Virus record (IMG/VR): IMGVR_UViG_3300046680_000197
Location: 1 to 23,427 of that record
DNA from: a virus
Direction: 5' to 3' (one strand)
Length of the DNA: 23,427 nucleotides
In this document: piece after piece, positions 7,108-14,189 of the stretch
Layout: the number at the start of each line of letters is the position of its first letter
How positions within the stretch are numbered: the stretch's first letter is position 1
Made by a program: the position numbers and the translations under genes
The notes under the pieces: generated by a model
Seen by the model: the letters and a program-made list of their open reading frames with translations, nothing else
What the model was told of the DNA's origin: nothing
The model's database searches: none

Positions 7108-9014
7108 CACGCCGCCTCGAGGTCGTAGCCGGTGGGAATTTTCAGGTCGGTAACCTGCAAGCCGTAATCGGAGGAAAATTCGCCGGTCATGTTCTTGAGC
7201 TTAAAGGTGGCGCGCTCGCCGCCCGTTGTAGCGCCGGGATGAAGAGCATCAGGCGGCGGAGTCGAGACGACGGTAAGCGGGATGTCGATCACGTCGTTAA
7301 CCGGCACCGGCGCCAGGAAGTTGATGCCGTCGTCGTTCGGGTCGGCCAGCGGTGGCTCGTAGCCGACCGAGGTGTCGAACAGCACGGTGCGGCCGGTGAA
7401 TTGCTGATAGTCGGCGCCGGTATAGTCGACCGTGGCATAGGTCGGATCGCCGCCGGCCGCCACCGCCGAGCCGCCGCGGCCGATGGCACAACCGATGCGG
7501 ATCTCGCAATCGACGTGGCCGTCGCTGCCGTTCAATGCCACCGAATAGCCGATGATCTTGCCGAGCGCCTCGCCGATCCGCGGCTCGACCAGAAAGGCGT
7601 TCTTGCGCAGGGTGATTTCCGGCAGGCGCGACAGTTTCGGCTTGACCGCGATTTCCACCACCCGCGAGCGCTGCAGCAAATGCGCGCGCGCCAAGGCGAT
7701 CAGATGCTCGAGACTCTGGTTGCCGCGCGTGGTCGTGATGTAGGAGCGCCGCCTGGCATCGCCGATCGGCAGCGAGCCGTCGCCGAGCGGTTCGCTCAGG
7801 TTGACCGACTTGATGTCGTTGATCAGCAAGGCTTCGCCGTCGTCGGGATTGGTCAAGACATGCTGCACGTCGGCGAACAGCGAGAACGTCACCAGCTCGG
7901 TGCATTGCCGCTGTGCCGCATAAGCTGCCAGCAGCGTCACCGCGGTGTATTGCATCACCTGGACGGTGTTGCTCTGCGAAAAGTTGCGACTGTAGGAGGC
8001 CGTAAAGGTAGCGCCGGCGTCGTCGGCCGGCTGGTTCTTGACGTTGATGGTGTCGGTGATCGGGCCGGGAATGGAGATCGAGCCCTGCCCGGTGGCGACG
8101 GCAGTGCGGGTCTCGGTGTAGGTGGTGGTGACCTGGGTCGGGCCGGACCAGCCGTCGTCGGGATACTTCACCGTCATGGTCGAGCCGCCGGTGTGGGTGA
8201 CCGGCTGGTAATCATAGAGCGAGGCCGCCGTCGACTCCGCCACGGTCCAACCATCGCCGAGCGAGGCTCCGGCCTTCGGCCAGTTGCTGTCGCCGAGATA
8301 GAACGACTTGATGTAATTGGGGCCGGCACCGGGCCAGTGCGACAGCAGATATTTGGTCAGGTCGACGGTGCCCTGCGCCTGCTGGGTCCAGGTATATTCG
8401 GCGCTGATGTCGACGCGCGTCAGCGGCCCGGTGGTCAACGTCAGGCCGAGCCCGTCATACAGCACCTTGCCGGTTTCGCTGGCGCCGTCGAATTCGACCA
8501 GGCCATCCTCGCCCTCGACCTCGTCGGAGATGGTGAGCACGTGGGTTTCGCGGTCGTAGTGCCAGATCGCGCTGTAGCCCTCCAGCACCACCTCGGGATC
8601 AGTGCGCCGGGTCGGATCGATCACTGCCTCGTCGTAATAGGGCAGCACCCGCAGCGTATCGGCGAGCGCGGCCTTCTGCGCCACCAGGTCGATCGGCCGC
8701 GCCACGAATTCCAAGGTCACCAGCTCCTCGAAGATCGAGGTCGGGACACCGACCAGGCGACCGCGGAAGCGGATCAGGTCGGGGCCGCAGTCGAGCGCGA
8801 ACCAGGCCCAGATCTTGCGGCCGGGACCGAGCAGGCCGATGGCATCGCCGGCGGTGTTGCGCGGGCGCCGCACCACCAGCGTCAGGCTCGCCGGGTTGCC
8901 CTCGTCCTGCGCCAGCGTGAACGAGAACACGTCCTCGTCCCAGCGCAGATGCTCGGGACCGAACACCGTCTCGCCCGGATCGATCCAGGCGAAATAAGGC
9001 ATCCCGGCCGGCAT
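7107..9014 (-). CDS. Large baseplate-hub-like tail protein
   Basis: 635 residues. The ATG at 9014 directly follows the preceding TAG. The N-terminal part (PYFAWIDPGETVFGPEHLRW, FSFTLAQDEGNPASLTLVVR, FRGRLVGVPTS) is the layout of tail-hub or distal-tail proteins in which beta domains form a ring under the tail tube. Then come long beta-rich regions and YPDDGWSGPTQVTTTYTETR near residue 280. Past residue about 420 is a segment rich in charged residues (NDPDDGEALLINDIKSVNLS-like). It follows the tape measure and one small tail gene, as hub genes do in siphophages. The hub role is inferred from order and sequence style. It is the second largest gene in the window. Confidence 0.8.
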   Translation of the reverse strand: MPAGMPYFAWIDPGETVFGPEHLRWDEDVFSFTLAQDEGNPASLTLVVRRPRNTAGDAIGLLGPGRKIWAWFALDCGPDLIRFRGRLVGVPTSIFEELVTLEFVARPIDLVAQKAALADTLRVLPYYDEAVIDPTRRTDPEVVLEGYSAIWHYDRETHVLTISDEVEGEDGLVEFDGASETGKVLYDGLGLTLTTGPLTRVDISAEYTWTQQAQGTVDLTKYLLSHWPGAGPNYIKSFYLGDSNWPKAGASLGDGWTVAESTAASLYDYQPVTHTGGSTMTVKYPDDGWSGPTQVTTTYTETRTAVATGQGSISIPGPITDTINVKNQPADDAGATFTASYSRNFSQSNTVQVMQYTAVTLLAAYAAQRQCTELVTFSLFADVQHVLTNPDDGEALLINDIKSVNLSEPLGDGSLPIGDARRRSYITTTRGNQSLEHLIALARAHLLQRSRVVEIAVKPKLSRLPEITLRKNAFLVEPRIGEALGKIIGYSVALNGSDGHVDCEIRIGCAIGRGGSAVAAGGDPTYATVDYTGADYQQFTGRTVLFDTSVGYEPPLADPNDDGINFLAPVPVNDVIDIPLTVVSTPPPDALHPGATTGGERATFKLKNMTGEFSSDYGLQVTDLKIPTGYDLEAA

Positions 9015-9392
9015 CTAGGCGCGCTGCTCCGCTTCCAATGTCCACGAAATTTCTGACGCCCACTCGTCGCGCGAGGTGTTCCAGGCCGTAACTTTGCAAA
9101 GGAGAGTCAACACGTCGCCGGTAGTGTTGGCGGCACCGAGGCCTGGAATGCAAACAATTGTAACGTCCTGACCCGGCCATATGTCAGTAAGTTCCGGCGC
9201 GGCTTGGTCGCTGCAACTAATCGAAACTTTATGCTGCCTGAACTGCGCCACCGAGATGTCCGCAAGTTGCCCGCGGCAATCGCGCGCAAGGTTCTTAGCC
9301 TGGTCTATCGGCGCCAGCGTCATGGTGATACCCCGCACCGCCCAAGGCAAAAAGTCGATGCCGTCGATCGAGAGCAGTGTCATTTCAGGCAT
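9015..9392 (-). CDS. Minor tail protein after the tape measure
   Basis: 125 residues from the ATG at 9392. An in-frame ATG at 9383 (MTLLSIDGIDFLPWAVRGIT) is also possible and overlaps the stop of a small upstream ORF as ATGA; neither has a clear ribosome binding site. The sequence is beta-rich with DVTIVCIPGL and VTAWNTSRDEWASEISWTLE near the C-terminus. A short protein between tape measure and baseplate hub is usual in siphophage tail modules and often forms the distal tail ring. The specific family is not recognised. Confidence 0.8.
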   Translation of the reverse strand: MPEMTLLSIDGIDFLPWAVRGITMTLAPIDQAKNLARDCRGQLADISVAQFRQHKVSISCSDQAAPELTDIWPGQDVTIVCIPGLGAANTTGDVLTLLCKVTAWNTSRDEWASEISWTLEAEQRA

Positions 9393-9517
9393 TGGCTATC
9401 GACGTGGGTTGGGGTTGCCTGGTAAAAAGGAAACTGCGTGCCCTGACACGGTATGACCTGGCGCGGCAAGACGTGACACGGCTCGACATGGCATCGGAAC
9501 GAGGGCCTCGGCTTCAC
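9380..9517 (-). CDS. Possible 45-residue Cys/His-rich ORF in the tail gap
   Basis: The gap after the tape measure holds a GTG-initiated ORF (GTG at 9515-9517) with GGAAAAGGA about 9 bases upstream. Its stop at 9380-9382 overlaps the alternative ATG of the next gene as ATGA. The peptide contains FRCHVEPCHVLPRQVIPCQG, a Cys/His/Pro repeat produced by a 10-bp DNA repeat. A second, 34-residue ATG-initiated ORF reads the same repeat in another frame. The ribosome binding site and the coupled stop favour a gene, but the peptide could be a by-product of the repeat. Confidence 0.25.
   Translation of the reverse strand: MKPRPSFRCHVEPCHVLPRQVIPCQGTQFPFYQATPTHVDSQCLK
9444..9493. repeat. Degenerate 10-bp direct repeat, five units
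   Basis: Five consecutive 10-bp units read TGACACGGTA, TGACCTGGCG, CGGCAAGACG, TGACACGGCT and CGACATGGCA. The consensus is close to TGACAYGGCN and the third unit is the most diverged. They occupy the only gap of more than 100 bases in the tail module, between the tape measure and the next tail gene. The period is close to one helical turn, which would suit protein binding, but no known operator was matched. Confidence 0.55.
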
Positions 9518-9536
9518 CGGCTAAGGTCCTTTTCCT

Positions 9537-11336
9537 TTAAGTGTATCGAGAGGGTTTTCTACCACCGCTTCTAACCTGCGCCATGGCGGCAGCCCGCTGC
9601 AACTGGTCGACCACGCCGGACGAGGCCCGCAGCCCGGTGATTTCGGGCAAGCCGGGGAAATTGATGGTGACGTTGTTCATGCCGCCGCCGGCAAAGGCCG
9701 GCAGGCCGAGCGGCCCGCGCACCATGCCGCCGAGTGCAAAGCGCCCCATGCCGCGCCGCAGTGCTTCTAGGAACGCCAGCACGCCCGGTTGCGCCACTGC
9801 CGCCGCCGGCATGATGTATTCGCCGCGGCTCACCCAGGCGAGGTTGCTGTCGCTTGTGCCTGAGCCACTGCCGCCGAGCAGGCCGCCGGCCGCGTGGCTA
9901 CCGATGTCGCCGATCCCCGCATCACGCGCGAGCGAGCCGCCGCCTAATCCCCATTTCGCTGCGACATTTCGAAGGCCCTCGCTTATAGAGTCACCGACTG
10001 ATTTCAAAAAAGCGTTGCCGAGCGCGGTCCCGAGCGCGGTCCCTATCGAGGTCAAGATCGGTATTAAAATGCCGCCGATCGCCTCGAACGCCGGGGCGAG
10101 CCGATCGCCGATCTTGGCTATTGCTTGTTGGAGCGGCAGGCTCTCGAAATCAGAAACAATCTGCCGCATCACCTTGGTGAAAACGTCCAACATCTGGCCG
10201 AAGGCCGGCGCCGCCAGCGCGCCTATCTTTTGAAAGAAATCAGACAAGAGGCTGGTGAACTGGTTCCACTGCTGCGCCATTTTCTGCAGTGCTTGCTGGT
10301 TGCTGCTCGTCAACGTAAAGCCAAGTTCTTCGGCCTGCGTCTGCAATTGCTTGAGCGCCCGACTGCCTTGGCTCAGTGTCGTTATTGTTTCCGGCGATAG
10401 CCCGAGCGCCTTGCCGAGCTGTGCTCGCTCCAGTTCGCTGCTGAGATTTTTGAAGATGTCGGCAAGCTTTGACCATTGATCCGCTTGCGGCACCTTGGAA
10501 AGCGTCTCCAGCAGCGCCTTGACTTTGGTATCCAAGGTAGTCAGCGGCGAAAATGTTTCGCGTGTGCCCTCGGCAAGGTGCTTAAACTTATCCCTTACTT
10601 GATCGATATCATTGGCCCAATCCACCATAACCTGGCCGGCATCGCGTGCTGCCTTCTGTTGTCCAGCCGCCGCGATCTTCTCCGATAGATTGCCAAATTC
10701 TTCCGCAAACTTGTTTGCCGATGTTCCGCCCGCTGCGAACACTTCTTGCAAAGCCGATAGGCTTTGAAACGATACGCCGCTGACCTTCTGTAATTGAGTG
10801 AGAGATTTTTCAGTCGCGCTTGCGCTTGTAGCAAACTTGATCAAAGCGGCGGCCGCGCCCACAATGGCGCCGGCGAACGCGGTAATGCCTATTGCTATCG
10901 GACCAAAAGCACCGCCGACGCGGCTCATCAGGGCAATTTGCGAGCCGAACACGCCCAGATCGACTGAGCGCAGAGCTTTGCCCAGGGCGCCAACCTCGCC
11001 CCTGGTCAGTCCTAATGCACCCGTCGCCGCCCTTGCCGCAACGGTGGTTTTATTAAACCCTCTTTCCAAATTAGCAACGCCGAGCACGGCAGCTTCCAAA
11101 TTGCCGGAGGATTGCAGGGCCGCTTTGATCTTGTCCATTTCGGCCGGTACGACGACGCCGAGAGCTTTGAATTTTTGTTCGATCACCGCCGGATCGAGCT
11201 TGGCAAAGCCGCCGGCCTGCTCGGCCGCCTTGCTGATATCGGCAAAACACTGCTGGCCGGCCTTGCTGATCCCAGCAAGCTGTTGCTCGATTTCCTTGGC
11301 GCCATCGAGTTGAATTTGCACCGACAGTTTAGGCAT
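9537..11336 (-). CDS. Tail tape measure protein
   Basis: 599 residues from the ATG at 11336; the longer frame upstream overlaps the preceding gene. The protein sets tail length and is ejected with the DNA. It has charged helical N-terminal segments (KLSVQIQLDGAKEIEQQLAG, FADISKAAEQAG), then a hydrophobic Gly/Ala stretch at about 145-172 (GPIAIGITAFAGAIVGAAAA) typical of tape measures. Long coiled-coil segments follow, with a second Gly/Ala-rich hydrophobic region near residue 440. The C-terminus has the common lambda-like ending HAAGGLL, SNLAWVSRGEYIMPAAAV, FALGGMV. At about 600 residues it is short and would predict a tail of roughly 90 nm by the usual 0.15 nm per residue, an inference. Confidence 0.93.
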   Translation of the reverse strand: MPKLSVQIQLDGAKEIEQQLAGISKAGQQCFADISKAAEQAGGFAKLDPAVIEQKFKALGVVVPAEMDKIKAALQSSGNLEAAVLGVANLERGFNKTTVAARAATGALGLTRGEVGALGKALRSVDLGVFGSQIALMSRVGGAFGPIAIGITAFAGAIVGAAAALIKFATSASATEKSLTQLQKVSGVSFQSLSALQEVFAAGGTSANKFAEEFGNLSEKIAAAGQQKAARDAGQVMVDWANDIDQVRDKFKHLAEGTRETFSPLTTLDTKVKALLETLSKVPQADQWSKLADIFKNLSSELERAQLGKALGLSPETITTLSQGSRALKQLQTQAEELGFTLTSSNQQALQKMAQQWNQFTSLLSDFFQKIGALAAPAFGQMLDVFTKVMRQIVSDFESLPLQQAIAKIGDRLAPAFEAIGGILIPILTSIGTALGTALGNAFLKSVGDSISEGLRNVAAKWGLGGGSLARDAGIGDIGSHAAGGLLGGSGSGTSDSNLAWVSRGEYIMPAAAVAQPGVLAFLEALRRGMGRFALGGMVRGPLGLPAFAGGGMNNVTINFPGLPEITGLRASSGVVDQLQRAAAMAQVRSGGRKPSRYT

Positions 11337-11343
11337 GGGCGTC

Positions 11344-11907
11344 CTAGATTTCGTCCTTGAAATTCTTGATGAACGCCTGCTCGATTTGCGCGGCGTGTTG
11401 TTCGGCGATCTGGGTAATGTGGAATTTCTTCGGGATGGTAACCGAACGAACACCTATGTAGAGCGGCTTGCGATGCGGGTCGTGGTCGCTGGCATCGAAC
11501 AACATCGGCTGGCCGCGAACGGTGGCCGACACCAGTGTTTTTCCCGACTTGCCGGGCGTCGGTGCCCCGTGCTTGGTCGGTATCCACAGCAACGGCTTGC
11601 CGTGGATGGTCGCACCATACTCAAACACGCCGGCTATTCCGTATTGATGCGAAATAATGGCCTTGGCGTCCAGCGATGGCTCGCCGTCCTTGGTCGCCCC
11701 CAGCATCCGAAAGCGCAAACCCGAGACCCATTGGGCGTGCCTGAACCCCGGCCCCGCCGCTGCGATGTCTTTGCGTCCGTCGTCAACCGCCTCCGAGGCG
11801 GTTTCGCGCAATGCAGCAACCGCAGCCGCCGCCACCGGGTGCTCCTTGTCGCGGATCGTCTTGAGCCAGGCGGCGTTGGCCACCTTGACCTTGAACTTTG
11901 CCGGCAT
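11344..11907 (-). CDS. Pre-tape-measure tail morphogenesis protein (DUF6441-like)
   Basis: 187 residues from the ATG at 11907, which overlaps the chaperone stop by one base (TGATG) with AAGGA and GGGGCGG upstream. N-terminal helical part (VAAAAVAALRETASEAVDDGRKD) is followed by GVFEYGATIHGKPLLWIPT, a recurrent motif in alphaproteobacterial phage genes just before the tape measure. The C-terminus (VRSVTIPKKFHITQIAEQHA) ends in a charged helix. I associate it tentatively with the DUF6441 or minor-tail type. Its place between tail-assembly chaperones and tape measure supports a tail assembly role. The exact function is not known. Confidence 0.75.
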   Translation of the reverse strand: MPAKFKVKVANAAWLKTIRDKEHPVAAAAVAALRETASEAVDDGRKDIAAAGPGFRHAQWVSGLRFRMLGATKDGEPSLDAKAIISHQYGIAGVFEYGATIHGKPLLWIPTKHGAPTPGKSGKTLVSATVRGQPMLFDASDHDPHRKPLYIGVRSVTIPKKFHITQIAEQHAAQIEQAFIKNFKDEI

Positions 11908-12059
11908 CAGCCGCCCCATTCCTTAATGGTCTTCTCGATATCCTTGCCCTCGCCCTGCGCGCCCAGTGCGGCGATCGTCAGCGCGTTGGCGCGCTCGATG
12001 CGATCGAGCCGGTCGCTGAATTCGAGATAGGCGGCGATCTGGCGCGGCGTCAGCGTCAT
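11907..12059 (-). CDS. Tail-assembly chaperone, second reading frame (T-type)
   Basis: A 50-residue ORF beginning MTLTPRQIAAYLEFSDRLDR with ATG overlapping the stop of the upstream chaperone as ATGA. It can be made by coupled re-initiation or as the C-terminal part of a -1 frameshift fusion. The same frame stays open upstream and encodes LAITSLIRRGFPPAFA directly before the ATG. GFPP followed by LTPRQIAAYL resembles the G.PP....LTP.E...YL core of tail chaperones in related phages and gene transfer agents. This favours the fusion, which would be about 205 residues. The C-terminus is charged and helical. Confidence 0.65.
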   Translation of the reverse strand: MTLTPRQIAAYLEFSDRLDRIERANALTIAALGAQGEGKDIEKTIKEWGG

Positions 12060-12523
12060 TGCAAAGGCGGGCGGGAAGCCGCGTCGGATGAGGCTGGTGA
12101 TGGCGAGCGCGAGGCCCGCAAGCGGACCTTGATGGTCTTTGCCGCCTCGTCCGTTGCGCCGAGCATGCTCGTCATTGTCTCGACGAAGGCGGCTATCCCG
12201 TTTGGGAATGTCAGCCCGATGATGGCTTTCAAGAGTTTCAACTGCTGTTCCACCAAGAGCGTGGCAGCGTGCCGCTCGTATTTCTCCTCGCCGGGATGGC
12301 CGCAGCCGGCCGCGATGATCGGCCCGATGGCACCGCCGAACCGCTCGATCAGTCGCGCTCCGATATTGCCGCTCATGCCGCCGAGCAGTGCAGCCAGTTC
12401 GGGAAACCGCGCCACGATCGCCGCGATGGCATCGCCGTGCAGGCCGCGCACGACGATGCGCTGGCCATCGAGCTTGACCACCTCGACCGCAGTCGAGGGT
12501 GCTATGTCCAGAAGGTCAGCCAT
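12056..12523 (-). CDS. Tail-assembly chaperone, first frame (G-type)
   Basis: 155 residues from the ATG at 12523, two codons inside a GTG that overlaps the preceding stop; AGGA lies 8 bases upstream of the ATG. The N-terminus (MADLLDIAPSTAVEVVKLDG) is followed by helices with Ala, Ile and Gly (GDAIAAIVARFPELAALLGG). Next are GAIGPIIAAGCGHPGEEKYE and LLVEQQLKLLKAIIGLTFPN. The final 23 residues (VRLRASRSPSPASSDAASRP and on) are low complexity, as when a zero frame reads through DNA whose real coding is in the -1 frame. Located between tail tube and tape measure, it fits the gpG slot that coats the tape measure during assembly. Confidence 0.82.
   Translation of the reverse strand: MADLLDIAPSTAVEVVKLDGQRIVVRGLHGDAIAAIVARFPELAALLGGMSGNIGARLIERFGGAIGPIIAAGCGHPGEEKYERHAATLLVEQQLKLLKAIIGLTFPNGIAAFVETMTSMLGATDEAAKTIKVRLRASRSPSPASSDAASRPPLQ
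12137..12143 (-). promoter_or_regulatory. Candidate -1 frameshift site GGCAAAG
   Basis: In the chaperone frame this reads GCA AAG; slipping one base back gives GGC AAA and enters the frame that ends at 11907. It resembles lambda's GGGAAAG, although only the lysine codon re-pairs well; the alanine tRNA would mismatch. It is the best slippery candidate before the zero-frame stop at 12056. No strong downstream structure was found by eye. Confidence 0.3.
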
Positions 12524-12525
12524 GG

Positions 12526-13059
12526 TCACGGTCCTGCCGGCGGTGCGGTGTCGCGGATGGTCCAGACGCCGAAGTCGCCGGCCGTGCCTTTCATCACTTC
12601 GGCCTCGAGCTCGATCACCGAGAAGTCGTCGCTATCGGTAATAAAGCTGAAGTCGCCGGACGGGATGAACGAGACGGTGGCATCGAAGTCGACCTGTTGA
12701 CCAATGTCATTGGTGCCGACCACTTTGATCTCGCCGACGAACTCGGCCTTTGACAGGCCGGACAAGGTGACTTCGCCGGGCGTTGTGGTGTCCGTTGTGG
12801 CGAGCGCAAACATGGCGAGGTTGGTTCCGCTGATCTCGTCGAGCGTGACCTTGATCGTCGCGCCGATCTGCGTGATGGCGGTGAAGTCTTTCGTTTTTAC
12901 GCCTTCTCTGGAACTGAAATGTTCCTTCTTGGTCACGTTCGGCGTGTAGATGAACTTCGGCGCATTACCGAGGTCGACATAGTCGGTGCCGCCGACTTCC
13001 TTGAAACTGACGACGCCTTTGCCGATGTGATAGTTTTGAACGTCGGGTGACGTTGGCAT
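12526..13059 (-). CDS. Major tail tube protein
   Basis: 177 residues from the ATG at 13059, chosen because GAGGAG precedes it; the longer frame overlaps the upstream gene. Sequence pattern NYHIGKGVVSFKEVGGTDYV, LGNAPKFIYTPNVTKKEHFS and GVKTKDFTAITQIGATIKVT is typical of siphophage tail tube subunits. These polymerise around the tape measure to form the tube. DDFSVIELEAEVMK near the end is the characteristic C-terminal strand. It follows the tail terminator candidate and precedes the chaperones, the standard order. Assignment is based on pattern and order. Confidence 0.9.
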   Translation of the reverse strand: MPTSPDVQNYHIGKGVVSFKEVGGTDYVDLGNAPKFIYTPNVTKKEHFSSREGVKTKDFTAITQIGATIKVTLDEISGTNLAMFALATTDTTTPGEVTLSGLSKAEFVGEIKVVGTNDIGQQVDFDATVSFIPSGDFSFITDSDDFSVIELEAEVMKGTAGDFGVWTIRDTAPPAGP

Positions 13060-13061
13060 GG

Positions 13062-13517
13062 TTACAGCTCCTCTATTTTCAGGGAATACTTGAACAGGAA
13101 GTTCACATCCACGACGCCGTGCATGAACCGGCCCCAGCCGAAGTTGGTCGAACAACCGAGGTAGCGGATGGCGCCGTTGCCGAAGCGCCCGGTCTTGACG
13201 ATCTGTTCGTTGAGTTCGGTATCGTTCAAAACCAGCTTGACCAACTGGCTGCGGAACGCCGTCATTTCCGATCCAACCGCATCGGCCTGCTGCACGATCG
13301 AGATAGTCGGCGTCATCCGCGTATGGGGATATGGCCGGTCGGATGGCTTCGCTAATTCGGCAGCGCCATCGGTTTCCTCGTCGCCGTCGAACAGCAGCGC
13401 CGCCGGCAACTGCAGTTCGGTGATGTCGACGTTGTTGCGTTGCGTCGAGCGGATGCTCGGAATGTCGGCGACCAGTTCGAGCAGACGCGCGAGGACATTC
13501 TCGCGCACGTCCTTCAT
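13062..13517 (-). CDS. Tail terminator / tail completion protein candidate
   Basis: 151 residues. The ATG at 13517 overlaps the preceding stop as ATGA. The N-terminal helix (KDVRENVLARLLELVADIPS), the segment ITELQLPAALLFDGDEE, and the strand NFLFKYSLKIEEL at the end resemble tail terminators of the gpU type. There is also HTRMTPTISIVQQADAVG in the middle. Its position between head-tail joining genes and the tail tube is where such proteins cap the tail. The family is inferred from context and size, not from a diagnostic motif. Confidence 0.75.
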   Translation of the reverse strand: MKDVRENVLARLLELVADIPSIRSTQRNNVDITELQLPAALLFDGDEETDGAAELAKPSDRPYPHTRMTPTISIVQQADAVGSEMTAFRSQLVKLVLNDTELNEQIVKTGRFGNGAIRYLGCSTNFGWGRFMHGVVDVNFLFKYSLKIEEL

Positions 13518-13873
13518 CCGAGCGCGGCCTCTTTCAGCAGAAACCTCACCTCGCCCAGATCCTCACCGTTCGGTGAGCCGCGCAGTTCGTAGGAACGCAC
13601 GATCCAGGACCGGCCGTTGAACGCCAACACCGCGTCCAGGTAGTCGTCGCGGACAATGCCATTGCCCGCCAGTTCCGGAATGCGGGCATAGGCGCCGGGA
13701 CCGACGCTATGCACCACCGCGCCGGAAGTTCCGGGAACTGACAGGTCCTTCGGCCGGGTGTCGTCAATGACGGTGATGGCAAGGTCGGCGCCGCCTGGCA
13801 CGGTCAGCACCGCCGGCACGCCGATCTCGGCATAGACCGGATCGAACAGCATGGTGCCATAGTCGATGGCCAT
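13514..13873 (-). CDS. Head-tail joining / attachment protein candidate
   Basis: 119 residues from the ATG at 13873, two bases after the previous stop; the longer frame upstream is a shadow of the membrane protein gene. MLFDPVYAEIGVPAVLTVPG followed by ITVIDD resembles the opening of small head-tail attachment proteins (gpFII type), which begin with a DP.Y...GVPA motif and a beta barrel. The C-terminus (SWIVRSYELRGSPNGEDLGE) continues as strands. Position between the connector and terminator supports this role. Assignment is moderate. Confidence 0.75.
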   Translation of the reverse strand: MAIDYGTMLFDPVYAEIGVPAVLTVPGGADLAITVIDDTRPKDLSVPGTSGAVVHSVGPGAYARIPELAGNGIVRDDYLDAVLAFNGRSWIVRSYELRGSPNGEDLGEVRFLLKEAALG

Positions 13874-13875
13874 CG

Positions 13876-14103
13876 CTAATGCACTGGCCCGATCAGGTGG
13901 ATCGACGGCACGCCGACCAGCAACGCGACCACCATGTACAAGGCGATCAGGGTGACGATCACCATGAAGATCTTCTGCACCATCACCGGCACCGGGAAGC
14001 CGATGGCTTCCATCAGCCAGAGCACGATGTAGCCGATCAGGACCAGAACCGCGACGACGATACAAACATTTATTATTCCCAAAAGGAGACCCGTCAACGA
14101 CAT
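13876..14103 (-). CDS. Small two-helix membrane protein in the head-tail module
   Basis: 75 residues from the ATG at 14103, with GGGAGG five bases upstream; a GTG one codon earlier is also possible. Two clear hydrophobic segments at about 4-30 (LLLGIINVCIVVAVLVLIGY onward) and 43-66 (VQKIFMVIVTLIALYMVVAL) are separated by a short GFPVPV loop. Membrane proteins are unusual within head-tail genes. It might be a holin-like, superinfection or morphogenesis factor. No family is recognised. The second endonuclease cassette ends at its ribosome binding site, so the gene itself is intact. Confidence 0.75.
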   Translation of the reverse strand: MSLTGLLLGIINVCIVVAVLVLIGYIVLWLMEAIGFPVPVMVQKIFMVIVTLIALYMVVALLVGVPSIHLIGPVH

Positions 14104-14112
14104 CACTGCCTC

Positions 14113-14189
14113 CCTGCGCTATAGTGCGCAGCGGCTGACGTTTCAGCGCCAGCCGCCACTTGACAATGCAACCTTTCTGAGAGGTCGCC
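14113..14189 (+). promoter_or_regulatory. Leader of endonuclease cassette 2, shared with cassette 1
   Basis: These 77 bases match the leader at 3985-4063. Identical words are TATAGTGCGC at 14120-14129 and GCCACTTGAC at 14155-14164, 35 bases apart start to start here against 40 in the other copy. TGCGC and GCGCA flank TATAGT, giving a short inverted repeat in this copy only. A ribosome binding site GAGAGG precedes the nuclease ATG. The left edge overlaps two bases of the ribosome binding site of the opposing membrane protein gene. Confidence 0.55.

Noticed and set aside
7035-9056. 673-codon plus-strand open frame
   Set aside because: It is antisense to the baseplate-hub-like gene. It is Arg/Gly/His-rich, as expected from high-GC shadow frames, and shows no protein family pattern.
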